A DNA stretch of 64,000 nt from Pirellulales bacterium (GTDB taxonomy: Bacteria > Planctomycetota > Planctomycetia > Pirellulales > JANQPP01). Positions within the stretch are counted from its first letter, which is position 1; every line of letters begins with the position of its first letter. Below, piece after piece: positions 26,353-35,053 of the stretch. A program made the position numbers and the translations under genes. The notes beneath the pieces are model-generated. The model searched no databases. It had not been told where the DNA came from and saw only the letters and a program-made list of their open reading frames with translations. Location: NCBI GenBank assembly GCA_028289405.1, contig JANQPP010000047.1, positions 1-64,000 on the forward strand. The letters run 5' to 3'.

Positions 26353-27720
26353 TCATCGGCCGCGTATTTGCCAATGAGGAGAATCCGTGCGGGCTTGGGC
26401 GAAGTACGCCTCGAATTCGCGAATCACTTCAGGATGCTCGCCGGCCACGTCGTTTTCCTCTTCGAGGTCTTGTGATAGGTCATACAATTCCAGTGGCCCG
26501 CTGATTTGCTTCCGTACGGCTTTCCAATGACCATGACGAGCCGCCTGAGAAGAGCCACGTTCGTGGAATTCCCAATACAGGAAGTCGTGGCCTTTCTGGC
26601 CAGGCTGTCCCAGCAGTTCGCGTCTAAAGGAAATCCCATCCGCACCCGTTGGAAATTCCATGCCAGCCAAGTCCGCGAGTGTTGCCGGTACATCCCAAAA
26701 AGCTCCAACCCAATCGCTGGTTGTCCCCGGTTGGATGTGGCCTGGATACCGTACAAGCAGCGGGACGCGGATCCCTCCGTCGTGCAGGGAACGTTTGTAG
26801 CCTCGCAGCGGGCCAGAACTTTGAAAGAAGGTAGGATCTCCGCCCCCTTCCTTGTGCGGGCCGTTATCGCTGGTGAAGAACACGATCGTGTGTTCATCGA
26901 TGCCCAGGTCTTTAAGACGGTCCATGAGCCGGCCCACATCACGGTCCATGCGGGTGATCATCGCGGCATGGTTTTTCTGAGGTTGTGGCCAATCCTTGGC
27001 GGAATACGGTTCGTCGCTGGGGACTTCCATGCCTTCGGGTCCCGCTTCGTTGTTGGCGTGGGGAATAGTTAAAGCCAGGTAAAGGAAAAAGGGGCCTTCC
27101 GCGTGATGCTCCACAAAACGTAAAGCTTCTTCCGCGAAGAGATCATGAGAATACGTGGCCCGCTCGGTCGCCACGCCGTTCTGGACGACGTTGCCGGGCA
27201 GAAAAACCTTCTCCTGATTTCGCCACAGATGATCGGGATAGTAGTTGTGGGCATGTTTTTGATTCAGATATCCGAACCATGTGTCAAAGCCCTGCCGGTT
27301 GGGAATACCCGTGCTTTCGGGCTCGCCTAACCCCCATTTGCCGATGATGCCGGTCGCGTATCCCGCTTCCTGCAGCACTTCCGCCACGGTGACGTCTTCC
27401 GGCAAGAGCGGTACGCGGGCATTTCCCCGCACACGGGCGTGGCCAGTGTGAAAACCCGTCATGAGACAGCAGCGCGACGGCGCGCATACCGTGCTGCCAG
27501 CATAAAAATCGGTGAAGCGCATCCCCTCGGCGGCAACTCGATCGAGGTGGGGAGTTTGAATCATCTTCTGGCCATAACAACCGAGATCGCCGTAACCCAG
27601 ATCATCCGCCATGATAAAAATGATGTTGGGTTTCTGCCGCGGTTCCGCTCCGCGCAATTCGGCACTTTGGCCGTTGGCCAGCAAAACGAAACACCCGATC
27701 CAACACAAAATCCTCTGCAT
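26353..27720 (-). CDS. Exported sulfatase
   Basis: The 455-residue protein starts at the ATG at 27720 with a signal peptide (MQRILCWIGCFVLLANGQSA). The catalytic domain begins KPNIIFIMADDLGYGDLGCYG with the metal-binding Asp pair, and has C79-A-P-S-R, the sulfatase motif in which the Cys is converted to formylglycine. GIIGKWGLG and FFTSDNGPH supply further metal and sulfate contacts. A short C-terminal domain (LYDLSQDLEEENDVAGEHPEV) completes a normal arylsulfatase-A-like length. It probably removes sulfate from an algal polysaccharide in the periplasm or outside the cell. No neighbouring glycoside hydrolase was found. Confidence 0.94.
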   Translation of the reverse strand: MQRILCWIGCFVLLANGQSAELRGAEPRQKPNIIFIMADDLGYGDLGCYGQKMIQTPHLDRVAAEGMRFTDFYAGSTVCAPSRCCLMTGFHTGHARVRGNARVPLLPEDVTVAEVLQEAGYATGIIGKWGLGEPESTGIPNRQGFDTWFGYLNQKHAHNYYPDHLWRNQEKVFLPGNVVQNGVATERATYSHDLFAEEALRFVEHHAEGPFFLYLALTIPHANNEAGPEGMEVPSDEPYSAKDWPQPQKNHAAMITRMDRDVGRLMDRLKDLGIDEHTIVFFTSDNGPHKEGGGDPTFFQSSGPLRGYKRSLHDGGIRVPLLVRYPGHIQPGTTSDWVGAFWDVPATLADLAGMEFPTGADGISFRRELLGQPGQKGHDFLYWEFHERGSSQAARHGHWKAVRKQISGPLELYDLSQDLEEENDVAGEHPEVIREFEAYFAQARTDSPHWQIRGR

Positions 27721-27911
27721 GTCGATTTTCCTAGGGGAAGTTCGGAGCGATGAATTTTCCGCAATACGTCGCGTGCAAACTAACGGTTTTTGAGGGCGGA
27801 AACAACAAAAACGTCCACTTGTGGCGTGAAATGCCTCCACCGTAGCCATGCCGCAGCAAGGAAGATCACATGCTCGCGAACGTATTGACCGGCGAGGCTC
27901 CAATTCCTCGT

Positions 27912-29753
27912 TCAATGCTCCAGACGGCGAAAGGCGCGCATACCCATTCGCAACGGGATCGCCGTGGTGAGCGTGCAAAGCACAAGCGCAGCCACGATGC
28001 CCCCTCCCAGCCAAAACCAAGAAGCGCTTTGGCCAGAGGTGACGCGGCGCCACGAAGTAAGATCGGAAAGATAATAATGGGCTGGAATTGCGGTGAGCGC
28101 GACGATCGCGGTGATGTACGCCGTGCTGAGCACGAGATTCAATGTCCCCCCGAAACCGGCGGCAATTTTCGAGGGGGAATGTTCACGCAGATCAGGCATA
28201 ATGGCCCCGAGCCCCACGGCGATGCCCGCCAGCCCGACACAGAGCAGCACGCACGTGAGCTGATGCACCAAGACGATGGAAGGTGCGATTCCTAGCATTA
28301 GATCGCTCAGCAGAATAAGCATACCGCAAGGAAATACCGAACCGGCGGCGGCAAACACGAATTTTCCCCACAGGATCGTCTCTCGATCCAAGGGAAGCAG
28401 ACTCAGAATCCAAAACCTCCGGCCTTCCAGACTGATCATCGGAAAAATAAACCGCGTGGTGAAGGTGGACAGGATCAATCCGACCACGGCCAGATTCAAG
28501 AAACTGATCATCTGCACCCACATCTGTTGCTCCCGTTCGTAATGAAAACGACGCATATTCATGAAATACAGGAGCAGCAGGCCGAAGAATATCAGGAACT
28601 GGCTCCACTGCGCGGGATCGCGACGAAAGATCCGGACATCCTTGATAATCAGCAGGCGAATTTGTGGCGAGAGGAAGCCGGTGAATATCCAGATCATTTG
28701 ATCCATCAACGTCATGCCGGCCGGTTTTCGCTTGGCGGCCCCACAATGCAAGCCACTGTAGCTCCCGCGCAACCAGCGGCGTCCCACGGCGATGACCAGC
28801 AGTTGAGACATCATGGCGTTTGCCACGAGCACAGCGAAAAACATCACGCTTTCCGACCACGCCACGTGCTGGCGTCCGGCGGACGCCCCGCGAGCCGCCT
28901 CCAGCAGTCCCGTACTGAGCCACCAGCTTGGCAGCAGCCGATGCTCGCTGTACTGCAACCGGCCCAGCACGGTTTCAATCCATTCGGGCGTGAAAGCATC
29001 ATTCGCTTGAGTTCGCGCGGCATACCACAAGAAAATGCCCGAAAGCAAAACGATCAGTCCCGTCAAGATGACCAGGAAATGGAGCCGCAGACGTGGTAGC
29101 CGATTCACGGTCAGCATGCAGACGATCGCTCCCAGGCTTCCTGGGATAAACACGAAGGCGACCATGTAAGGCAGCACGAGGAGAAAGTAATACCAAGGAG
29201 ATTCGGAAACCACGCCGAACGCGAACAGCATGGGGCTACCAAGCAATAGAAACCCCCAACTGCTTAAAAACAGGGCTTCTTGGAACTTGTATTGCACTAG
29301 ATGTTCCGCTCGGGCGGGCGTGGTCAGCAAAAAGCCCATCTCGGGAGACACAAAAAGTCCGCTGTAGAGAATGATGCCCGTGGAAAACACGAGCATCATC
29401 ATCAGCGAACCGAAAAAGAGGCTAAAGATGACCCGCACGGTCTGTTCGTAGATGGCGGGATGGTCGAGCGTGGACTGTAAAAACTGAAATCCTTCGGCGA
29501 AGAGGATGAACAAGCCGGCCCAGAAGACGACCGTGAGGAACGCGACCAGAGAGAGCCGAAACCGGGCCACGCGCGCCGTCTCGCGGATTTGTCGCAGAAT
29601 CAGCTTTGTCCTGAGCCGCCAAAACAGACGCCGTTCCTCGTCGCGTGAAGGCGGCGAGACCGACGAATCGGCAAGGACCTGCCGCGCGGGATTCAAGGCC
29701 AAGGACGGGTGGGTCGCGTCGATCGGAAGCCGCTCCTTCCAGAGAAAATTCAT
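27912..29753 (-). CDS. ABC exporter permease (ABC-2 like)
   Basis: The 613-residue membrane protein has about ten predicted helices (for example LSLVAFLTVVFWAGLFILFA, VIFSLFFGSLMMMLVFSTG, and FLVILTGLIVLLSGIFLWYA). Its first residues are cytosolic and carry LRTKLILRQIRETAR before the first helix. It resembles the large single-chain permeases of planctomycete ABC exporters. The start ATG overlaps the TGA of the ATPase gene (ATGA), so the two are translationally coupled. The operon order is membrane-anchored protein, ATPase, permease. The exported substrate is unknown. Confidence 0.87.
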   Translation of the reverse strand: MNFLWKERLPIDATHPSLALNPARQVLADSSVSPPSRDEERRLFWRLRTKLILRQIRETARVARFRLSLVAFLTVVFWAGLFILFAEGFQFLQSTLDHPAIYEQTVRVIFSLFFGSLMMMLVFSTGIILYSGLFVSPEMGFLLTTPARAEHLVQYKFQEALFLSSWGFLLLGSPMLFAFGVVSESPWYYFLLVLPYMVAFVFIPGSLGAIVCMLTVNRLPRLRLHFLVILTGLIVLLSGIFLWYAARTQANDAFTPEWIETVLGRLQYSEHRLLPSWWLSTGLLEAARGASAGRQHVAWSESVMFFAVLVANAMMSQLLVIAVGRRWLRGSYSGLHCGAAKRKPAGMTLMDQMIWIFTGFLSPQIRLLIIKDVRIFRRDPAQWSQFLIFFGLLLLYFMNMRRFHYEREQQMWVQMISFLNLAVVGLILSTFTTRFIFPMISLEGRRFWILSLLPLDRETILWGKFVFAAAGSVFPCGMLILLSDLMLGIAPSIVLVHQLTCVLLCVGLAGIAVGLGAIMPDLREHSPSKIAAGFGGTLNLVLSTAYITAIVALTAIPAHYYLSDLTSWRRVTSGQSASWFWLGGGIVAALVLCTLTTAIPLRMGMRAFRRLEH

Positions 29754-30505
29754 TCAGAGGGGGATAACTCGCCAGGTTCCGTTTCCGGAGCGGAAGTCAT
29801 TCTGAGATAAATCTGTTCTAGAGAAAGCTCTTCTTCGTGCAATGCACGAAGTTCTCCGAGCGTGCCGACGAACAGCAGTTTGCCGTGGTCGACGATGCCA
29901 ATCCGGTCGGCGATCTCTTCCGCCACGGGAAGCGTGTGCGTGGAGACGAAAACGCTCATGCCTTGGTCCGCCTCGCCGCGCAAACGGTCCTTCACGATTC
30001 TCGCGCTGCGAGGGTCCAGGCCCACCATCGGTTCATCCAACACCAAAATCGCGGGATCACGAAGGAGCGCGGCGGCGAAGGCGAGCCGTTGTTTCATGCC
30101 GTGAGAATAGCCCTGTGTCAATTGGTCCACGAAATCGTGCAAGCCGAATTGGCCGATCTCACGTTCCAAACGGGATTTCAATGTGGGATTGGGCAGCCCA
30201 TACATCTGGCCGATAAAGGTCAAAAATTCGCGGCCCGTCAGCTTCTCATATAAATAGGGCTCATCGGGCACATAGGCGAGCAGCCGGCTCACTTCCCTGG
30301 GGTGCTCCACGCCATCATATCCTCCCAGCAGGATGCGGCCCTTGCCGGGCCTCAGCAAGCCCACCAGCATTTTGATCGTGGTGGTTTTGCCGGCGCCATT
30401 GGGACCTAATAATGCGAACACCTCTCCCTTGCCAATGGATAGCGTCAGGCCATCCACTGCCCGTTTCCGGCCATAATCTCGAGTCACTTCCAGGAACTCA
30501 ATCAT
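29750..30505 (-). CDS. ABC transporter ATP-binding protein
   Basis: This 251-residue nucleotide-binding domain has the Walker A motif LLGPNGAGKTTTIKM, a signature region YSHGMKQRLAFAAALL in which the usual LSGGQ is replaced, Walker B ILVLDEPMVGLDP, and the H-loop VFVSTHTL. The LLAYVPDEPYLYEKLTGREFL Q-loop region is typical of ABC-2 exporters. Its start overlaps the stop of the upstream gene and its stop overlaps the permease start, both by ATGA. It should power the permease encoded next to it. Confidence 0.95.
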   Translation of the reverse strand: MIEFLEVTRDYGRKRAVDGLTLSIGKGEVFALLGPNGAGKTTTIKMLVGLLRPGKGRILLGGYDGVEHPREVSRLLAYVPDEPYLYEKLTGREFLTFIGQMYGLPNPTLKSRLEREIGQFGLHDFVDQLTQGYSHGMKQRLAFAAALLRDPAILVLDEPMVGLDPRSARIVKDRLRGEADQGMSVFVSTHTLPVAEEIADRIGIVDHGKLLFVGTLGELRALHEEELSLEQIYLRMTSAPETEPGELSPSE

Positions 30506-31434
30506 GGGGCGATCGGCTCCGCTGGGGAGCTTGTTTGCTCAAAAGGCTTGGCCCAATCTAGGGATCGAGCCACCTCTTGTGCCTGGGAATCGTCCACGCG
30601 GAGGAACACCAAACGGGAACCGAGCAGATCCATTTCGCTTTTGATGACCGTTCCATCCAGTTTGACCCATAATTTAGCGCGAGGCGTGTCCGCGATTTGC
30701 AGGCTACGGCCCGAATCGTTGCGGTAGATCACCACCCAGGTAGAGACAGCGCGGCCTTCCCAGACCACCATTTCCTGGCGTGCCACGACGGCTTCAATCA
30801 TTTCCAAGGGACTGTGGGGAGGACGCAACGGGCTGTAGACCGGCATGGTCCAACGCTGCCCCTCATGCAATCCACGAATGGTAGTCCAAGGTGAAAAATC
30901 GTTGGCCACCAGAGTCTTGGAGGGGAGGAAGAATTGCGTGCGGTACTCGAAATCGCCCGATTGCGCGGTGACGGCGAGGCTCCGTCCACTTTTTTCGCCC
31001 CGCAATTTGATGAGGTCCCGCATTCCGGGAAGATTGACCGCTGATTGGAATCCCAACAGCTCTCCGTCAGGCTGAAGCGTGGCCTCGTTTTCCAGTTCGA
31101 GGTCCAATGTATTGCCCATTTCGTCCACCAGTGTCCGCTGGCGGATCCAAGCAGGCAACAATTTCTGATAGGGAAAGTCTGCCAACTGAACCCGGCTGTG
31201 CAGCTTTGTCGCGCCTTCCGCAGTTTCTTGGTGATGGATCGCCGTCCCTACCCGCTGGTCATTCCAAAACAACCGCCAGGCCACGGTCTCGTCTTGGGCC
31301 TCTCGAGGAAGCGTGGCCTCGAATTCGGGCGGTTCCCCCGTTCGCAAGGGAGGGACCACCTTCGTTAACAGCAGCCATGCCATCGACGCGAGCCACAGCG
31401 TGGTGACCATCAAGATATACCAGCGGCTTCCCAT
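30502..31434 (-). CDS. Membrane-anchored protein of an ABC exporter operon
   Basis: The 310-residue product from the ATG at 31434 has an N-terminal anchor helix (YILMVTTLWLASMAWLLL) followed by a large extracytoplasmic domain with no family I can name. Its beta-rich text (VGTAIHHQETAEGATKLHSRV; WVVIYRNDSGRSLQIADTPRAKLWVKLDGTVIKSEMDLLGSRLVFLR) resembles planctomycete proteins next to ABC exporters. The last bases overlap the ATPase start (ATGA), so it is the first gene of a three-gene coupled operon. An upstream TTG at 31485 is possible. It may be an accessory or substrate-binding part of the exporter. Confidence 0.72.
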   Translation of the reverse strand: MGSRWYILMVTTLWLASMAWLLLTKVVPPLRTGEPPEFEATLPREAQDETVAWRLFWNDQRVGTAIHHQETAEGATKLHSRVQLADFPYQKLLPAWIRQRTLVDEMGNTLDLELENEATLQPDGELLGFQSAVNLPGMRDLIKLRGEKSGRSLAVTAQSGDFEYRTQFFLPSKTLVANDFSPWTTIRGLHEGQRWTMPVYSPLRPPHSPLEMIEAVVARQEMVVWEGRAVSTWVVIYRNDSGRSLQIADTPRAKLWVKLDGTVIKSEMDLLGSRLVFLRVDDSQAQEVARSLDWAKPFEQTSSPAEPIAP

Positions 31435-31687
31435 GGGAGCGAATGGCAAGCAAGTTCCGTTGAAAGACTGAAAGCCAACGGACAAAACCTCACGTTTGTT
31501 TCTTCCGTCGGCGTTTCACGACCGACAGACGCTCTATGTCGCGGATGCCGCGATGATTTGTCCCCAGGCTCTAAATCTTTAGTTTAGCGACTTAACCGAA
31601 ATGGTGCGAAGGTTCCATTCTGGCAATTTCATCACGATGTCGGTCGCGGATAGCCGAATCGCGGAGGTAATCGTCAAACGCGCCAGT

Positions 31688-33190
31688 TTAATCAGCGTAA
31701 TCCTCGCCAGCTTGGCTCCTTCGCAACGAGGTTAGCCATTGCTGGAGGTCTTGCTGCATGCTCTTTACGGTTTCGGGATGCGCTTCGGCTTGGTCATGCG
31801 TTTCACTAGGATCCGCGACCAAATCGAAAAGCTGAAACGAAGTGGGGTCGGGAATGACTTCGCCTTCTGGAAGCCGTTGCCTGGTTCCTTGCGTTGGCAC
31901 ATGGATCAGCTTGTAACGCGGCCCGGACCAGGCGACTTGCTGTCCGGAGACAAATCCGATTGGGCTTCGCGAGGAAGGCATTTCTCCTCGCAATAAGGGA
32001 AATAAGCTTGTTCCGTCCAACGGGCAATCATCGGGAACTGAAAGCCCGAGTACATCCAAGATCGTGGGCAAATAATCCGAAGTGCTGGCCGGAAAATTCG
32101 ACGCTTGGCCAGGCGTGATCACGCGCGGCCAGACAACGAAGGCGGGTACTCGTACCCCTCCCTCGTAGAGTGAACGTTTACGGCCCCGGAAAGGTCCCGC
32201 CGAACCGGGTGCGTCACTCTCCGTGCGGCCCTCGGGGCCGTTATCCGAACAGAACCAGAGCATGGTATGGTCGGCCACGCCGAGTGTTTCCAGGCAGTTC
32301 CAAAGCCGCCCCATTTGACGGTCCAGCGCCGTGATACATCCAAAATATTGCCGGGAAAAATCATCCAAATCACGGTATAGCGTTTGGTCTTGCTCCCCAG
32401 CGACGACCGGCCAATGCGGCGCGTGAAACCAGACCACGGCCAAAAAGGGTTCTTCCTCTGCAACGGCTTTTTCGACGAACGGGATGACGCGGTCCATGAT
32501 GACCCGCGAATCGTCCCCCGCGAGATTTTCTTCAATGACTTTTCCGTGTGACCAATAAGCCGTGCCATATGGACGGTGCCCATGAGATTCCATAAGTGGT
32601 TTCCAAAAGCGATGGTCGTGTTTGTCACGCGGTGCCCGCAAAGGATCGTAGGTGGGAACCTTTGCTTCGGTCGCGAAGTAGGTAAGGAATCCATGTTCAT
32701 TAGGCGGAGAAAAATGCTCGCGATGCCGCAGTACTCCTCCACGGTTGCTATCGCGGATTTCCCGAGTCAATGTGCCGAGGTGCCACTTGCCAAAGAATCC
32801 CGTGGCATAGCCCTGCTTGTGCAGTAGCTCCGGGAGCGTGGTCTCCCGCTGGGGAAGATGGCCCACGTTCGCGAAGTAAATGCCGTAACGATAGGGGTGC
32901 CGACCCGTAAGCACGCTTCCTCGTGTCGGTGAGCAGACTGGCGCGGCGGCGTAAAACCGGCGGAGAATCATGCCCTGTGCGGCCAAGACATCCAGGTGGG
33001 GCGTGCGCGCGATAGCACTGCCATTGAATCCCACGTCTCCCCAACCGAGATCATCCGCCATACAGAGGATGACGTTCGGCATGGAAATTTTTCTCTCTGG
33101 TCCCCTCGCGTTCGCGATGACACTCCATAAGCAGCACGCCAGAATATGAACGGTCCACCACGGACGCGCGGGAAACGATGGAAGCGGCAT
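31688..33190 (-). CDS. Exported sulfatase
   Basis: The 500-residue product from the ATG at 33190 has a GAAGG-type ribosome-binding site and an N-terminal signal or anchor. MPNVILCMADDLGWGDVGFNGS supplies the metal-binding Asp pair, and C86-S-P-T-R is the formylglycine-forming motif. GFFGKWHLGTLTREI and MLWFCSDNGPEGRTES are the other conserved blocks. It is distinct from the sulfatase at 26353-27720 (formylglycine motif CSPTR versus CAPSR), so the two are not a recent duplicate. It is divergent from the DUF3179 gene. It likely desulfates a carbohydrate substrate outside the cytoplasm. Confidence 0.94.
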   Translation of the reverse strand: MPLPSFPARPWWTVHILACCLWSVIANARGPERKISMPNVILCMADDLGWGDVGFNGSAIARTPHLDVLAAQGMILRRFYAAAPVCSPTRGSVLTGRHPYRYGIYFANVGHLPQRETTLPELLHKQGYATGFFGKWHLGTLTREIRDSNRGGVLRHREHFSPPNEHGFLTYFATEAKVPTYDPLRAPRDKHDHRFWKPLMESHGHRPYGTAYWSHGKVIEENLAGDDSRVIMDRVIPFVEKAVAEEEPFLAVVWFHAPHWPVVAGEQDQTLYRDLDDFSRQYFGCITALDRQMGRLWNCLETLGVADHTMLWFCSDNGPEGRTESDAPGSAGPFRGRKRSLYEGGVRVPAFVVWPRVITPGQASNFPASTSDYLPTILDVLGLSVPDDCPLDGTSLFPLLRGEMPSSRSPIGFVSGQQVAWSGPRYKLIHVPTQGTRQRLPEGEVIPDPTSFQLFDLVADPSETHDQAEAHPETVKSMQQDLQQWLTSLRRSQAGEDYAD

Positions 33191-33303
33191 CACGACACCT
33201 TCGTTGAAAGGCCCTTTGTAGGAAATCTCACCGACACGTCCCAATTTTGTCGTCACCATGGTTTGTCGTCGAGTGAAAGCTGTTACGGATTGAAAGCAAA
33301 CAA

Positions 33304-34320
33304 ATGGCGTTTCCACAAAAAGCAGCGATTCGTCGAGTGCTTCTGTTGTCCGCCGTCGGCAGCGGCGCTGCGCTAGCCATCCTGCTTCAATTGAGCCCGC
33401 CGCCGCGCCCCCGTCCCAAGCCGGACGTGAACCGATTCGATCCCCGGGTCGTGATCCGGCATTCCTTCCCGCCCATCAAGGACGTGCCGGCAGTATCCGT
33501 GGAAGAGGCGGCCGGCAAGATCGAGGATTCAGAGCTCGTACTGGGGGTGCAAGTCGGCTCTCAAGCTCGCGCCTACCCGATCAACATGCTCACCGGGCCG
33601 GAACGGGAGATCATCAACGACGAGTTGGGCGGCACTGCCATCGCCGCCACCTGGTGACATCTTTGCCACAATGGCATCGTGTATGCCAGATCAGTCCCAG
33701 GCCGGACGCTGACCTTCGCCGTGTCGGGCATGCTCTGGAATCGCAGCCTGGTCATGATCGACTCCGAGACGAAAAGCCTGTGGAGCCATTTACTGGGACT
33801 GGCCAAGCAAGGTCCGCTGGAGGGCACGAGGCTGGAGACGCTTCCCGCGATCATGACCGATTGGAAGACATGGAAAACTCGACATCCGGACACGACCGTC
33901 ATACTACTTTCGCGCACCACGTCCGAATTCCGCACTGAATTTTATCGTGACCCTACCCGGTTCGTGATCGGCTACGCCCGAGGATCCTATGCACGGGCCT
34001 GGTCGTTCGCAGACTTGCAGCAGCGTCCCGTGCTGAATGATTCGGTTTCTCGTCAGCCTTTGCTGGTATTCTTCGACGCAGAGAGCAGCACCCCATTTCT
34101 CTATTCACGCCAAGTGGCCGGACGGGTCCTCAATTTTGATTTTCAAGACGGGAAACTCGTCGAGCAGAAGACCGGCACCCTCTGGGAACCGCTGACGGGA
34201 AAAGCCCTAGAAGGCCCGCTTTCCGGAGAAGTGCTCAAACCTCTGCCGGGCGTGATTTCCTTTCGCAAAGCCTGGGAGATTTTCCACCCCGAGTCGACTT
34301 ATTGGGGTTCTGGAAAATAA
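33304..34320 (+). CDS. DUF3179 domain protein, probable selenoprotein (in-frame UGA as Sec118)
   Basis: An uninterrupted frame of 338 codons contains one TGA at 33655-33657, codon 118, and ends at the TAA at 34318-34320. Before it the text is IINDELGGTAIAATW, after it HLCHNGIVYARSVPGR. DUF3179 proteins normally read VTYCPLCNxxxVFDR here, so the TGA falls exactly on the first Cys of a C-x-x-C pair, giving U-H-L-C. Both flanks keep full family similarity (FAVSGMLWNRSLVMIDSET; HPDTTVILLSR). A SECIS-like hairpin lies 14 bases after the TGA. An N-terminal anchor or signal (VLLLSAVGSGAALAILLQL) puts the domain outside the cytoplasm. No clear Shine-Dalgarno precedes the ATG. A Cys-to-stop point mutation is the alternative. 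Whether this family is already known as a selenoprotein I cannot check. Confidence 0.8.
33672..33688 (+). promoter_or_regulatory. SECIS-like hairpin downstream of the in-frame TGA
   Basis: TGGCAT (33672-33677) pairs perfectly with ATGCCA (33683-33688) around the loop CGTGT. The loop starts 20 bases after the TGA, inside the 16-37 base range used for bacterial SECIS searches, and has G in its second position as those models require. An alternative TGCCA/TGGCA hairpin (33664-33676, 3-base loop) overlaps it. Confidence 0.55.
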
Positions 34321-34341
34321 TCCGGCGGTTCGCCCATGAGA

Positions 34342-34692
34342 TCATTTGCCACAGTGGGAACAGTCTGCCTGGCCGCAACGCCGCTGCCGGCAACATGGTT
34401 CGTAGCCGGGCATGTGCCCCCGATACCAAAAGGGGCTACGGCAATCCAAGCAATTTCCCCAATCAAAACACCGCCAAAAACCGGTATCGCAGTTTGGATG
34501 CATGCCGCATTCCCGATTGCCGCGCCAAAAGCCGGTGTCACAGCATAAGCCAGTGCCAATATCGAACTTTGAAAGAGGCTTCCATAACAGGCGATAGAGA
34601 TGCCCCTCTTTTGCCGGAGCGGTATGGGCGGCCAAAGTGACAATCGCCATCATGGTCAATCCGCACAGCCATTTCTTGTGTTGAGCGCCCAT
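34342..34692 (-). CDS. Small secreted cysteine-rich protein
   Basis: This 116-residue protein has a strong ribosome-binding site (AAGGAGG, ending 4 bases before the ATG) and a signal peptide (WLCGLTMMAIVTLAAHTAPA). The mature part of about 88 residues contains 12 cysteines and many aromatics. Two imperfect copies of a CDTGFWR motif are present (LCCDTGFWRGNREC and NCDTGFWRCFDWGNC), followed by DCRSPFWYRG and a C-terminal CCRQRRCGQADCSHCGK. I recognise no family. The pattern suggests disulfide knots or metal binding outside the cytoplasm. It converges on the DUF3179 gene with 21 bases between, so a shared redox role is possible but not shown. Confidence 0.8.
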   Translation of the reverse strand: MGAQHKKWLCGLTMMAIVTLAAHTAPAKEGHLYRLLWKPLSKFDIGTGLCCDTGFWRGNRECGMHPNCDTGFWRCFDWGNCLDCRSPFWYRGHMPGYEPCCRQRRCGQADCSHCGK

Positions 34693-34887
34693 TCTGCCTC
34701 CTTACCCAATGCCGCTTGTTCCGTGCCGAGATTCCACATCCGTGTCTTGGGAGTAGTATCGGCTCCGCCGGAAATCGAGAACAACCCCATCAAGGAATTG
34801 CGGAAACTTCAAAGCGAGCTGGCAGCCGGCACATTGAAGCGCTGGGCCTTCGCGGGAATTTCTCGCATTAGGCAGTTTGGGGGCTAC

Positions 34888-35053
34888 CAGTCCGTTGAAA
34901 AACGCCTTCGTGACGTTTTTCAATCTCGCCGCCGAGTTAGCTATGATTGGCGCAGCGAAGCTGCTCTCGGCTCGCAAAACAACGACTTGTGTCGCCATTT
35001 TGAGCATCACGCCCTGTGATGCCGCAACCTGTTGAGTAAATAAACAGCCTGCT
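34888..35053. repeat. Dispersed intergenic repeat R1, copy 2
   Basis: The 166-bp counterpart of 2499-2665, same orientation. It keeps the GTTGAAAAACGCC arm (34894-34906) with a slightly mismatched partner (34912-34924) and the AACAGCCTGCT end. On the minus strand that end reads AGCAGGCTG and supplies the last two bases (AG) of the TAG stop codon of zwf, so the element is inserted exactly at the end of that gene. The 34693-34887 stretch beside it holds only the promoter region of the Cys-rich gene. Confidence 0.85.

Noticed and set aside
31560..31687. Open stretch directly after the sulfatase stop, same frame (about 33 codons)
   Set aside because: It follows a TAA, and the sulfatase already has its normal C-terminal end; no second similarity was seen.
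33655..33657. TGA as an ordinary stop that ends a short protein followed by a second gene
   Set aside because: The downstream part continues the same domain in the same frame with no ribosome-binding site or start of its own near the junction.
33664..33676. TGCCA/TGGCA hairpin just after the in-frame TGA as the SECIS
   Set aside because: Its loop has only 3 bases and starts 11 bases after the TGA, closer than the usual range; the 33672-33688 hairpin fits the model better.
34299..34643. Alternative frames on both strands over the Cys-rich gene
   Set aside because: Only the 34342-34692 frame has a strong ribosome-binding site and a signal peptide.
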